A DNA stretch of 64,000 nt from Corylus avellana (GCF_901000735.1 NC_081542.1:17437093-17501092); one strand, 5' to 3'. Positions 23,539-35,699 are shown, numbered from the stretch's first letter. Notes: generated by a model not told the origin, from the letters alone. A program made the numbers and translations.

Positions 23539-26014
23539 ATGAGTACAAGGGGGAAGAGTAGACGATGAGGGTCCTAACAGATAGACGACCAGGGGTATAG
23601 ACCCTTACTTCCTGAGCATGGGGAAGGGTCTCAGCCGGTTCCATATCACACGGAGGCCTCATATGATCTTGGTACTCCATATCCTACCATGAGCGAGCTG
23701 GGTGTATGTGCACATGGAGAGGTAGAGAGGATGTTCCACCCCGAGTTGAACACGAGTATACCATACAGTGAGCCATCGCAGCCAGATGACAGCGAGACAC
23801 AATACTATGGGGAGCATGTGGATGATGGCTCAGGTGACTTGGAGGCCGATGATCCTCCAGAAGTGTTGGGCGTTCGCCAGCTCCGGACAATAAGTAAGTA
23901 TATATGCTTCAAAAACCCATTTTGAATATGTATAAAATTTATGTAGTTACTATTAAATTTCAAATAATTAACATTTGCAATTATTAATGTGTTAGGTATC
24001 AGGGGAGACGGGAGTACCCAATTTCAGGTGGTGGACATCCCAGAATCGAACAAGAAGTGGGAGGTCCCCCTTGGCCAAAAAATCGTCTGCGTGTACAATA
24101 AGGCGTGGCAGCCCGTAAGATTTAGCGGGATGAAATTCAGAAGGGAGGCCGGCAACGTCATAAGGGCCGAGACTTATGTTAGGCTCCGGGATGAATGGGA
24201 GCATGTACATCCCCGTGCGAAGGAAGATGTATGGGACACCTTGATAGTATGGTTAAATTTTTTCTCATATTTTCGCACGTGTATTTCAATATTTTAAACG
24301 TTGTTAATGTGTGCAATTATACGCCTAATTTGTTCGACTTATATATGCAGACTCAGTTCTACATGCCGCCTGAGTACGATATTGAGGCGATTAAAAGGGA
24401 CGCCTTCAGAGATATGGGCACGAAGCTGAAGAATTGGAGACACTCTGTAAAACGCTCATTAAAAATTCAAGCGGGCGATACTCTAGACTCAGTGAAGGCG
24501 AGAATGGGTGAGGCTGCCGTTAGGAAATACGACGCTGAGGACTTGAATGTCTTGTTGGCGAGATGGTGCGACCCAAAAAATCAGGTAGGTCCGGAGTGTT
24601 TTCAAAATCTGTCTTCTTGATTGGTTTGCTTTGTTCATAGGCATGTGATGATCGATCTCCCCTTGTTGATTATTGTCCATGTTTGGGTGTTTTCTAAATA
24701 ATTTTAGCTTTTTTATTTTTTTCATTTTCGTGATTCATGATGCATTGACATACAACTCAGAGACCATCATAATTTCTTCAACTCAGCAATTACGAGCTTC
24801 AAAACATTTTATGAATGACATATATAGAAGTTATTTTTTAAAGAAAAACTAGGAAGAAAAAGAAAAATATTCATGCTTCTTATTTTTAAGTTGTTATTCC
24901 CCAAAAAACAAGTTTTAGGAACCAAAAACAGAATATAGAAAAATGGGGAAAAAAAAAAACTATCCCAATGAAGGTAGATAAATTTGATCCATGATCCATC
25001 CCAATGACCAATCTAATTTGTGTTTTGAAACAACATGATCAATTGCATATATATATATATATATATAGTAAAGAAATATATGAATATATTTGAATAGGAA
25101 GAAAAAAGGAGCAATTGGCTAGTGGAATTAATTGTAATTGTTTAGTTTGATTAATTGTAATTGGGTTATGCCTGACATTTTAAGAGTGATATACATATAG
25201 AAGTTTGCTGCCAAGATGAAGGAATTGCGAGCAAGAAACAACACGCCTCACTGCACTGGGTCGATGAGCTTCGCTAGAGCGACATATCAAGAGGTATTTA
25301 TATATCTTTACTACATATATATATATAATCGGTTGTTTAGGTCGATCATTTTCTTAATTTTTTTTGTTTTTTTGTTGTTGTATTGATATATTTTCTATGC
25401 AGACCGTATCCGCAGGGGGCACTCCTCCAACTCGAGCGGAAAGTTACATCAAGACTCACAGATGCAAGGAAGGTGGCTATCCGAATGACGTGGTCATGGA
25501 CAGATGTGTAAGTATTCAAACATATATATTTTGATAAATTATTTATGATTAACGTTCCTTATACGAGATACTAACTTGTTTTTTAATGTACAGGAGAGGA
25601 TGAAGGAATTGATGCCCACTGATCCGACAAATACTAAGACTGTGACGGAAGGGACGATACGGTGGACACCTGATAACGCGTATGTTCAGGCGCATGGAAA
25701 TAAGCCTAAGTATGCTGGCAGGGTCCGCCAGCTGGGTCCGAATGTGCTGCCGGTGCGGGGCAGCATACATTCATACTATACACCGTCCCAAACACGGTCT
25801 CAAAATTCTTGGAGCTCCTCGTTCTCACAGATGACAGATAGAATTAGAGAACTTGAGGAGGAGTGGGCAAACACAAAAAGTGCAATGGATGAGATGGCGA
25901 GGTAGATTGAAGCACAAAAAGCCCAGATAGCAGAGAAAGATGCTACGATTGAGGCTCGTTTCCGCCAGATCGAGGCAATGTTCGGGTCTACGTCTGGATC
26001 TACGCCCCCTAGAG
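23539..26014 (+). pseudogene. CACTA copy 3: Transposase_24-type second ORF, broken
   Basis: Same exon plan as copy 1. The first exon is stopped by TGA at 23566-23568, shared with copy 1. The second exon is intact here (FQVVDIPESNKKWEVPLGQK, where copies 1 and 2 have a stop). The third is intact (MPPEYDIEAIKRDAFRDMGT). The 25576 region encodes ERMKELMPTDPTNTKTVTEG and the coiled coil, ended early by TAG at 25903-25905 where copy 1 reads CAA. No copy is complete, but each lesion is intact in at least one other copy. Confidence 0.8.
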
Positions 26015-26399
26015 GTAATGATATATTTTATTTTGTTTTTCTAACAATTGTTAACTGTTAGAAATAACTGTTAGAAACCCCTAGTTACAGCGGTCTATTT
26101 TAGAACTTACGTATATTTGCATCATATTATAGAGTAATTTTGAATTTTTATATTGATTATTATTGGTTCACAACTCATTTGTAGGTAATGCAAAGTAAGA
26201 GTTAGGGAATGATTGTGTTGAGTTGGGCGCCACAGGGCTGGTCATCACTGTTTGTTAAGTTCTATATACATATTACTGTTTATTGTTTTGTATATAGTTT
26301 GATCAAACTATATGTTTGTTGAGACTAATTGAAACTTATTTCTAGTAGATAGTCCAGAAATGTTTTATTGTATATTTGTTTTGCCTTGTGTTAGAATGT

Positions 26400-27062
26400 T
26401 TTTTTGATGTATATATATGTTTTGTTATGTGTTGTGTTGAAATGTAGTATGTGTGTTGAAATTTTGTTTAATGAAGTATGTGTTGGATATATGTTTGTTG
26501 AATATTGGATATATATTATTAATGAAGTTGTATTGTGTTGGATATATATTATTGGATATTTGATATATATTATTAATGAAGTTGTGTTGTGTTGGATATA
26601 TTATTGGATATTTGATATATATTATTAATGAAGTTGTGTTGTGTTGGATATATGTATGTGGATTATGGATGTGTATTATGTATGTGGATTATGGATTATA
26701 TTGGATTTGATTATGGATTGTGGATTATGTATGTGGACTATGGATTGGATTGAATTATGGATTATGGATTATGGATTATGTATGTGGATTAGATTGTATT
26801 ATGGATGTGAATTATGGATTGGATTGGATTATGGATTGTGGATTATGTAGGTGGATTATGGATTTGATTGAATTGTGGATTATGTATGTGAATTGGATTG
26901 GATTAGATTGGATTAGATTGGATTGGATTGGATTATGTATGTGAATTGGATTGGATTGGATTATGGATTGTGGATTATGTATGTGGATTGAATTGGATAT
27001 GATTATGTATGTGGATTATGGATTGAATTGAATTGGATTGGATTATGTATGTGGATTAGAAA
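26400..27062 (+). repeat. GGATTATG minisatellite in CACTA copy 3
   Basis: Counterpart of 10579-11290 with several unit gains and losses. Reading frames through it are artefacts. Confidence 0.9.
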
Positions 27063-27097
27063 TATTTGAATATTGGAATTGGAATATCAGGAATTAT

Positions 27098-27396
27098 TAA
27101 AAAAAAAAAAAAAAAAAGGTTTTTGACGTGTCAAAAACCACACGCACATATTTTCGACGTGTCAAAAATGCCACGTCAAAAATCTTTTGACGTGTGGAGA
27201 ATTTTGACGTGGCAATTTTTGCACATGAAAATTTTTTTTTGACGTGGTAAAAATGACACGTCAAAAGTTTTTGACGTGTCACTGTAAACATGTCAAAAAT
27301 CTGGGTTTTTTGACACCCACCCTTTTGACCGTTGATGAACGTCAAAAATGACACGTCAAAAACCCCTGGTAAAAAATTATCCCCATTTTTGTAGTG
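27098..27396 (+). repeat. CACTA copy 3 3' subterminal repeats and terminus
   Basis: Same array of TGACGTG-type motifs as copy 1, ending TTTTTGTAGTG at 27386-27396 and followed by TTA. Confidence 0.88.
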
Positions 27397-27702
27397 TTAG
27401 TTGTTAAAGATCCTATCGCTGCTTTATGGATTAGTAGGAGCAGTAGCAGTAGAAGTGTCTGGGACTCCATTCTATAGACTAGACGGCCTGGGCTAAGCAT
27501 AGACGGTGTAATTTTATTGCTTATGAGATCATTGAATACTAGCACATTATGTGTTTGTGATTTTATAAATGAAAAATTATAGTACTCTGGTGACGTTATG
27601 ATCTTATATTAGGAGAATTATTTTTATTTTGTTTAAATATGAATATGTTACAATTGCTCCCAATCGCTCTACCTCTAGAACTTAGGGCGTTACAGAAACA
27701 CT

Positions 27703-28130
27703 CTAATGATAGAGAGCATGAAGCTCTAGAGTTACAATATCAGAAATACATCTAGGGGTTTCCTCAATCCAAGTATGATCAACCATGGATGCCGTTGCTT
27801 CCTTTGCTAATCCATGTGCAGCTTGGTTGGCATCTCTCTTCACATGACAAAACTTCCAAGTGCGAAGAGATCCCAAGACTACCTTTGTGTCCTCTAAAAT
27901 CTGTCCAAACGGCCTCAGGCTGGCCTCTGACTCCCCAAAAGCTTTGACTACAGTTAATGAATCCCCTTCTAGAATAATGTCAAGGAAGCCCAATTCCCTG
28001 CAGAATCCAGCTGCTCGAAGAGCCCCCCAAGCCTCGCCAGTACTCGGTTCTTGAATCATCTGAACTATTTCACTTTTTGCTGCATTAACCATTCCTTCAT
28101 GGTCCCTCACAATGACACCAACCCCATCCT
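27703..28130 (-). pseudogene. RNase H (RVT_3) fragment of a LINE, copy 3 side
   Basis: A better-preserved paralogue of 11911-12322. One minus-strand frame (135 codons) reads EAWGALRAAGFCRELGFLDI, ILEGDSLTVVKAFGES, FGQILEDTKVVLGSL, VKRDANQAAHGLAKEA. No reverse transcriptase is attached, so it is a stranded 3' LINE end. Confidence 0.87.
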
Positions 28131-28428
28131 TTTATTTTTAAAATCAAAGGAAACATCCCAATTGACTTTAGTTTATTCAATAGAAATAATCAAAACAATT
28201 AATAAAGAAAATGTTACGAGTACCAATTATGAGTATGCTATACATCATGTTAATTATATTCATATTTTGATAAAACATTTAATACCCATAACATTTCTTA
28301 ATAAATTACGTGCAATTACATAAGCAAGAATGCAACCCTTCCTATATGATGGTACCTGTGCATAATTTAAAAAGCAAGTTGTCAACAACTCTAAAGAAAA
28401 AAGGCCATAAAACATTTAGGGAAAACTT

Positions 28429-28782
28429 CACTTTGGCCCCCTGGATTTCTACCCGATTTTACAAATCTCCATGAACTTCCAAATCTCTCATTTTGGACCC
28501 CTGAACTTTCAATTACTCTCAATTAGAACCCTTACGTTAATTTTAGCAGTTAAAAATACAAAAAAAATACCAAAATGTCTTTAATTTTCATTTTTTTAAA
28601 AATAAAAATATGTTTTGGAAGTTGAATGTTAGGGTATAAACGTCATGTAACGTTTAAAATTTGACGGAGGGTCCACATTGAGAGTAATTGAAAGTTTAGA
28701 GGTCCAAAATGAGATATTTGAAAGTTCAGGGAGAGTTTATAAAATCGAGTGAAAGTTTAGGGGACTAAAATGAAGTTTCTCC
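28429..28782. mobile_element. Foldback MITE (Mutator-like), unit 1
   Basis: 354 bp that folds almost end to end: the left arm (CTCTCATTTTGGACCCCTG) matches the right arm in reverse. AAACATTTA flanks both sides as a 9-bp direct repeat, the size typical of Mutator-like elements. It has no coding capacity. Confidence 0.8.
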
Positions 28783-28928
28783 AAACATTTAATACCCATA
28801 ACATTTCTTAATAAATTACGTGCAATTACATAAGCAAGAATGCAACCCTTCCTATATGATGGTACCTGTGCATAATTTAAAAAGCAAGTTGTCAACAACT
28901 CTAAAGAAAAAAGGCCATAAAATATTTA

Positions 28929-29293
28929 GGAAAAACTTCATTTTGGCCCCCTGAATTTTTACCCGATTTTACAAATCCCCATGAACTTTCAAATCTCTCA
29001 TTTTGGACCCCTGAACTTTCAATTACTCTTAATTAGAACCCTTACGTTAATTTTAGCCGTTAAAAATACAAAAAAAATACCAAAATGTCTTTAATTTTCA
29101 TTTTTTTTTTAAATAAAAAAATGTTTTGGACGTTGAATGTTAGGGTATAAACGTCATGTAACGTTTAAAATTTGACGGAGGGTCCACATTGAGAGTAATT
29201 AAAAGTTTAGAGGTCCAAAATGAGATATTTGAAAGTTCAGAGAAAGTTTATAAAATCGAGTGAAAGTTTAGGGGACTAAAATGAAGTTTCTCC
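28929..29293. mobile_element. Foldback MITE (Mutator-like), unit 2
   Basis: 365 bp, the same family and orientation as unit 1, with scattered substitutions. It ends about 235 bp upstream of the BAHD TATA box. Confidence 0.8.
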
Positions 29294-29528
29294 AAACATT
29301 TAATACCCATAACATTTCTTAATAAATTAGGTGCAATTACATAAGCAAAAACGCAACCCTTCGTATATGATGGTACCTGTGCGTAATTTAAAAAGCAAGT
29401 TGTCAAAAACCCTAAAGAAAAAAGGCCACTTTGCTTGGAGAAGTACTTGTACCAAACCCCAATAGTTCAGACTTCGAAGCCAAGGAATTTATATGTTTAA
29501 AATATACATTTCCATTCTCCTACTCTCC

Positions 29529-29537
29529 CTATAAAAT
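29529..29537 (+). promoter_or_regulatory. TATA box of the BAHD gene
   Basis: CTATAAAAT lies 58 bp upstream of the start codon in a C/T-rich context, a good plant TATA match. It implies a very short leader starting near 29560. Confidence 0.6.
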
Positions 29538-29562
29538 TCTATCCAGTCCAGCACATACCAAA

Positions 29563-29592
29563 ATGGTATTCTATCCTTCAATCTTCATCTAA
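29563..29592 (+). other. Possible 9-codon upstream ORF
   Basis: ATG at 29563 opens MVFYPSIFI and stops with TAA at 29590-29592, two bases before the main ATG. It matters only if transcription starts at or before 29563. Confidence 0.4.
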
Positions 29593-29594
29593 TT

Positions 29595-31133
29595 ATGGCT
29601 TTCTCTGTGATCAGGTCACGAGGAAGCCTAGTTAGGCCATCTGAGCAGACACCATCTGGAACACTTGATCTGTCAGTTATTGATAGATTGCCTGTCCTGA
29701 GATGCAATGCTCGAACGTTGCATGTTTTTGGACATGGCCCTGAAGAGGCAGCAAAAGTTATAAGACAAGGTTTGTCGAGGGCTTTGGTTCCTTACTACCC
29801 TCTTGCTGGGAGGCTGAAAGAGTCGAGCAGCCAAGGTGGTCGGCTCCAAATCGAATGCTCTGGAGAAGGCGTGTGGTTTGTCGAGGCTTCTGCTGATTGT
29901 ACTCTTGATGCTGCCAATTACTTGGACGATGCTGTTTCCGTCCCATCTGATGACCTTCTGCCTGACCATATCCCTGAAAATCAAGACATAGACCCACTTG
30001 TGCAGATGCAGGTATATATATATATATCCAATAATTAAGGAACCAATTCCCCTAGTACTTTGCTAAACAATGCTATTAGCTAGACTTTGAAACATTCTCA
30101 AAGAAAAACACTTATTAGTTTTTAGATGAGATGATCAAAATATCCGATCAACAGTTTGTTAGCATTTTTATTTGCCAAAAATAAATAAATAACAGCAAAA
30201 GGAAAAAGCTTTAACAAACAAATTTGCGACAATGTGTTTCAGGTGACACAATTTGCATGCGGTGGAATCGTGATTGGCCTCCTATTCTGCCATACCATAT
30301 GTGATGGCCTAGGAGCAGCACAATTTCTAAACGCGGTCGGCGAGCTGGCTAAAGGGGCTGAGCATCTGAGCACTATACCAGTGTGGCAGAGGGACTTTTT
30401 CCCACCTCTACCGGAAGAAGCAAAGATCATTGCGCCGGTAAACCCGCCGCCGCCGCCGCCCCCAATACCCAACAACAGGCTAGAGCATGCCAACGTAGAT
30501 ATAACTCTCGATCAAATCAACCAGCTCAAGCAAGAATTTCATCAATCAACAGGACAGAAATGCTCTGCGTTCGAAATTGTGGCTGCCAAATTCTGGAGTT
30601 GCCGAACGCGAGCCATAAACTGGAAGCAAAATACACAACTCACGCTTGTCTTCTTCGCAAATTGCCGGCAGCTCTTGGACCCTCCATTGCCAAACGGTTT
30701 CTACGGCAACTGCTTCTTCCCGGTGACAATCAAAGCCTGGAGTGATTCCCTCGCCGGTGCATCAATCAGCGACGTTGTGGGAATGATCCAAGAAGCAAAG
30801 GCTACGCTTCCCACTGCGTTTGCCAAGTACATCAAGGCAGTGAAGGGTGAGTCAGTCGAGAAGGAGGACGGAGACGACCCATTTGCACCGCCGACGGCTT
30901 ACACCACTCTATTCATTTCGGAGTGGGGACGGCTGGGATTCAACCAAGTGGACTACGGATGGGGCCCACCGGTCCACATCGTTCCAATACAAGGGTCAAG
31001 CACGATACCTGTGGGCATAATGGGATCCTTGCCTTCGCCCAACAAAGGAGTGCGGTTGATGACGTGGTGCGTGGAGGAGCCCCATCGCCAACATTTCCTC
31101 GATCAAATGATGGCTGCAGGCTGCAGTAAGTGA
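29595..31133 (+). CDS. BAHD acyltransferase (HxxxD family), two exons
   Basis: Exons 29595-30011 (139 codons) and 30243-31133 (296 codons plus stop), joined by a phase-0 GT-AG intron of 231 bp, give 435 residues, a normal BAHD length. The catalytic HxxxD motif is HTICD at residues 156-160, and the structural DFGWG motif appears as DYGWG at 376-380. Other family marks are YYPLAGRL near residue 70 and NGFYGNC near 290. BAHD enzymes are cytosolic and transfer an acyl group from acyl-CoA to an alcohol or amine. The sequence resembles the large clade annotated as acyl transferase 4 or taxane/benzoyl transferase-like, but donor and acceptor cannot be deduced. A (CCG)n run encodes seven prolines in the loop near residue 207. 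A CTATAAAAT box precedes it and AATAAA lies at 31280. It appears intact. Confidence 0.93.
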
Positions 31134-31279
31134 TCTGTAACATTAAATATTCTCAAAAAAACATATCCAAAAGAACGTGGAGGGGATAATTATTGTCATA
31201 TTTTGGGTTGTTATTAATTGCATTACTCTTTAGGTTGTACTTTGTTTTATTGAATATGTTGTGTTCACGAGTGAAAAGC

Positions 31280-31285
31280 AATAAA
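31280..31285 (+). terminator. Polyadenylation signal of the BAHD gene
   Basis: AATAAA 147 bp after the stop codon, in a T-rich region. Confidence 0.45.
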
Positions 31286-31467
31286 ATTTACATATTCTTG
31301 GTGGAAAAGTATTTTTTTGGTTTTTGGCTTTTATTGAAAATCGTCAAATATTTTTTATATTTTCGTATAATATAAAGAGACTTGAGAAAGAGATAGACAC
31401 AATCGATTGAGACCCATTGCAGTTGCCTTGCAATTTGAATAAGCAATTATGAAAAAGCTCAACTTTA

Positions 31468-31934
31468 GAGCATTCACATCCAACTCAACAAAAAAGTCAT
31501 CAAATTGTTGAGTAGGCACAGTATTTAGTAAAGTATATCATATATTAATAATAAAAAATGCATTCTTTTATCTCTCCTCTAATAAAAAAAACTATTTTAT
31601 CATCTCTCTTCTATAAAATGAAAAACCAGTGTTCTTCTTTCTCCCTCTTTCTCTTCCGGCATTATTTAAGAACTTTTGTTGTTAATAACTTGCTATTGAA
31701 TGCTTTATTTTAAAACAATATGATGGTTAATAAGAAACGTGGTATTAAATGCTTCATTTTTTTTCTTCTTAAATATGAAAATTAGAAAAAAAAATACAAA
31801 ATTTTTAAAAATATGACCATTAGGAAAATAATATATTTTTTAAAAGAATATGATCATTAAAAAACAAAAAAGACAGTTGATAGTTTAAAAAATGATATTT
31901 TGGCTAAATTTTGCTGAGCCGGATGTGAATGTTC
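31468..31934. mobile_element. Harbinger/Tourist-type MITE
   Basis: 467 bp with inverted ends GAGCATTCACATCC and GGATGTGAATGTTC, flanked on both sides by TTA, the target duplication typical of PIF/Harbinger elements. It is AT-rich and non-coding. Confidence 0.75.
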
Positions 31935-33404
31935 TTATAAGGCTTAACTATAAATAGGTGTTGAGACAATGCATTTTAAATGTTTATAGATACTTTGCCC
32001 TATTTTAAACGGGTTTTCACCATACTAATTTGTAAGAAATTTCTGTCCGCCCCCCTAAATGAGCTTTCTCATAATTGTGAAAGTTAGGGGCCAGGACCCA
32101 AAAAAAAAAAAAAATGATGCAGAAACAAGGGGAGATTAGCACATGAACCCCTGGAAGATAATGGTGAACAAACTGTGAAGCCATTAGGATCTGCCATCCC
32201 ACATTAATCTTCTTCCTTGGGTACAATGCCAAGTCTGTCTAATGGGCCAACTTTGGTCGAGTCTGGGCTTGGTCAGAGTTTGGTTATTCCTCTAAAGTTA
32301 ATTAAAATTGTATTAAGAACAAAGTTCAAATGATTTTTTTTTTTTTTTTAAAAAAAAAGTCAGTCTATTAAATTAATATGTCATTAAAGCACATAAATTT
32401 TACAAGTATTTTAAAAATTCACATGCTCTGATAACATATATCACTTTATATTATAATTGCATGTCCATACTTTTAAATATAGATGTCGTTTTAATAGATT
32501 AGATTAGAAAATTTTCCTTCAATCCCAATTTCTTTGATTTGTATACTAATCCTATTTTTACTAAAAATCGGATTCTAAAGTTCGAATGGGTATTATAAAT
32601 CATTTGATTTGATTTGCAATGTTAAACTATCATTTGTTTTGCAATGTTTTTCTTAATTTTTTTTTAAAAAATTTAATTAACCTTCCAAATTTGGAAGGTT
32701 GATTAATTAAATCAAATGGAAAAAAAATATAGAATTTTCTGAATCAAATAAAAAATTCAAAAAAATAAAAATAAAGAATTCAAATAAAAGTAGTTATAAT
32801 ACCATTTTCTTGGTAGCTATGATGGAAAATTTTGGGAATATGAGGATGTGAATGTCAATAGGGCATCCAAATCCACATCCCACATATCCAATGGCCCCAT
32901 TGAAGAAAGCATGCAACATAAAAGTCAACGACATGTTTTTTCAGGGCCTCGCATTTCTTAGCTTTGCATCATGCTGCTTGACAATCATACTTCCCCGTTC
33001 ACACCGGCATCATTTGTCTTTTCTTTATTAAAAAGAATAAATAAATAACACATATACTATAAATGTGTTGTGGAGCATCAGCATCATTCAGTTGATGATG
33101 AGGAGGAGGAAGATTATGTTATTGTGATCATTGCGATGAATCAAATCAGAAGCACAGGTATATAACACGTGGTGATTAACTACGTAATTAATTATTTCCT
33201 GTCTTGTCATTCTTAATAGTGATTTACTCAATAATAATTATAATTTTGATACTCCCGTGCATGATTAGATGCCATAATCATGCATGATGCATGCTTACGA
33301 TGTTGATAAAGATGTTGCGGTATACCTTGTTTGAATTTGATAGAGGTCAACAGTTTAAGCCAAAAGTAACACGAGATTATTAAGTTCACACCGTCACGGT
33401 ACGG
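31935..33404. other. AT-rich intergenic DNA
   Basis: No convincing gene. It contains poly-A/T tracts (about 32100, 32335-32360) and a small inverted repeat around 32670-32710 (AATTAACCTTCCAAATTTGG). ORFs here are short and low in coding signal. Confidence 0.6.
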
Positions 33405-33840
33405 CAGTTTTTTGTTGACCAGAGGATCCTCTCTTGGATGGGATCCACTTAGAGAATTCGAGAGGCTCAAATTAAGTATCTGGACCGTCAATCTACTAAT
33501 AAAATTAATAAAATAAAATTATAAAAATCAAAATAAAATTAATAAAAACCTTTAAAAATTTTGTAAATTTTTTTGTGGTCGCTGATGTTTAAACTTTAGG
33601 GGTGGCTTCGGCCACCCTAGACCGCAGTTTTTTGTTAACCAAAGGAACCTCTCTTGGATGGGATCCCCTCGAATTCCTTAGAGGCTCAAATTAAGTATTT
33701 GGACCGTCAATCTACTAATAAAATTAATAAAATAAAATTATAAAAATCAAAATAAAATTAATAAAACCCTTTAAAAATTTTGTAAATTTTTTTGTGGTGG
33801 CTAGTGTTTAAACTTTAGGGGTGGCTTCAACCACCTCAGA
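33405..33840. repeat. Direct duplication of a ~215-bp GGATCC-containing segment
   Basis: 33405-33615 and 33625-33835 are near-identical (TTTTTTGTTGACCAGAGGAT / TTTTTTGTTAACCAAAGGAA, then shared AATAAAATTATAAAAATC and GGGGTGGCTTC). A related segment lies in the opposite orientation at 36726-36930, on the other side of the copia element. Confidence 0.8.
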
Positions 33841-33879
33841 CCTGGCTTCGGAGGTGTATTAAGAGAGAGTGCAGAATAA

Positions 33880-34020
33880 CTGGGCTCGATCGCAGTTCCA
33901 AGAAGTTGTCTATATCCTATTGCGCTCGAACGCAGATTGAGCATAGTTCTAGGAAGTTTTTCATACCCGAGTGCGCTCAAACGCAGATCGAGCACACATC
34001 AAGCGTAGTTCCAAAGAAGA
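33880..34020. repeat. Degenerate repeat with GCGCTCGAACGCAG motif
   Basis: Three imperfect units (GGCTCGATCGCAG, GCGCTCGAACGCAG, GCGCTCAAACGCAG), each followed by a GAGCA/AGTTC-type stretch. Origin unknown; non-coding. Confidence 0.55.
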
Positions 34021-34058
34021 GTTTTTTTTTTTTTTTTTACACGTGAACAGTATTTCTT

Positions 34059-34281
34059 TGTTGTAAATCTGTTGGTGATTTGTTATAATCAGTTGGAGTC
34101 AGTGGTTAGTTGTTAGAAGATTGTTAAACTTATAATCAAGTGTATAAATACTGGTTCATGTAACTTGAAACAACTAAGTTGAATATATCAGAGAATTCAT
34201 TCACTCTCTGTTTTTCACTTGTTCTTTAGTTTTCTTCCCTCTTCTTTGCATTCTTTTTGTTACGAATTGTAAAGTTTGACA
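34059..34281 (+). repeat. Copia 5' LTR
   Basis: 223 bp, TG...CA, followed at once by the primer-binding site. By eye it differs from the 3' LTR at ten positions, about 4.5 percent, so the insertion is not very recent. Confidence 0.85.
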
Positions 34282-34338
34282 TGGTATCAGAACCATAATC
34301 ACAATTGTAATTCATCTGCAATTTTCAGTTTATTTTCA

Positions 34339-35525
34339 ATGGCAGACCTTCCATCGTCTTCCGCTCACCCACGTCCTCCTTCAGAATTTTCGATTTCCAT
34401 GGAAAACCAATCTCCAAATAGTCACACTCATCCTAACAATTTGGAAGAGAATCCTCCAAACAATTTTTTTAGCCTTTTGCAAACACTCGCCTGATTGACC
34501 CTTCAAGCCCTTTGTTTCTCCATAGTGGTGATAATCCAGGGATTTTGTTAGTTTCTCAGCCATTGTCAGGAGAAAATTATAGCACATGGAGCCGTTCAAT
34601 GCTTGTTGCTTTGAGTACAAAGAACAAAATGTGTCTCATTGACGGTTCTTTTCCTAAACCTTCAATGTTTAAGAGTTGTTACAATGCATGGGTTCTTTGC
34701 AATGATCTTGTAATTTCATGGATCCTTAATTCTGTTTCTAAGGAGATTTATTCTACTGTCATCTACATTACTTCTGCTGAAGTTATGTGGGAGGATCTCA
34801 AAGATCGATACTCTCAAAGAAATGGTCCTTGTGTTTTTCAGTTGCAAAAAGCCATTTCCGTTGTCACTCAAGAAAAATCCTCTATAAGTCAATACTTTAC
34901 TTGTATTAAGGCTCTCTGGGAAGAACTTAATAACTATAGACCTATTTCTATATGCAATTGTTGCAATTGTGGTCGTATGAAGTCCATTCTTGAGCTCTAT
35001 AGCCAAGAAAAAGTTCTGCAATTTTTGATGGGTCTGAATGATTCTTTTTCAACTGTCAGAGCACAGATTTTGCTAACAAACCCTCTTCCACCCATCAATA
35101 AGGTTTTTTCTCTTATTATTCAAGAGGAAAAACAAAGGGAAATAACTGTCAATTCCATTAGCCATGATACCTCTGCCCTCATGACTAGAACCCCTATCCC
35201 TAACCCTGTTGCATCTCCTATGCCTAATCCTACTGCCTCACCCATATGCCAATCCCATGATCATGCTGCCTACATGACCAAAGCCACTTCATCAGGGCCT
35301 AGGTTTTCTAAGCAGAATTTTAAGAAGGATCGCCCCATATGCTCTCATTGTGGACTATCAGATCATACTGTTAAAAAATGTTACAAGGTTTATGGTTTTC
35401 CCCCAGGGTTTAAGTTCACCCGAAGCAAACCAAATTTTTTTGCTCCACATTCATCAAATCAAGTGCAGGGAACTAATTTGGCTAAGGTTCAGCAGTTGAG
35501 TAATCCTCCTTTCCATGATCTCTGA
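34339..35525 (+). pseudogene. Copia gag with zinc knuckle, frameshifted
   Basis: ATG at 34339 starts a 51-codon frame (MADLPSSSAHPRPPSEFSIS) that stops at 34492-34494. The copia gag domain continues in another frame from about 34497 (LSGENYSTWSRSMLVALSTK, CLIDGSFPKPS) to the TGA at 35523-35525. A CX2CX4HX4C zinc knuckle lies near the end (CSHCGLSDHTVKKC). Gag would form the retrotransposon particle; this copy is broken. Confidence 0.87.
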
Positions 35526-35699
35526 GTAGTGTCAGCAATTGATGGAATTGCTAAAACAATACCCCATCCAATCCCCTCAATCTTTTGCTGCAAATTCAGT
35601 TGGTAGCACAGCAGGTTATCTCCAACCTCTTAATCCAAAATTTTCTGTTTTTTCTGCTTCATTTGCTAATGTTGTACCACATTTCACACAAAACACACA

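Larger units (their letters stand above)
28273..29428. repeat. Tandem array: three spacers and two foldback MITEs upstream of the BAHD gene
   Basis: Spacers begin at 28273, 28783 and 29294 (period 510-511 bp) and read AAACATTTAATACCC... to ...AAAAAAGGCCA. MITEs occupy 28429-28782 and 28929-29293. The third spacer runs directly into the promoter of the acyltransferase gene, so the spacer is probably original promoter-proximal DNA that was multiplied together with the MITE. Confidence 0.88.
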
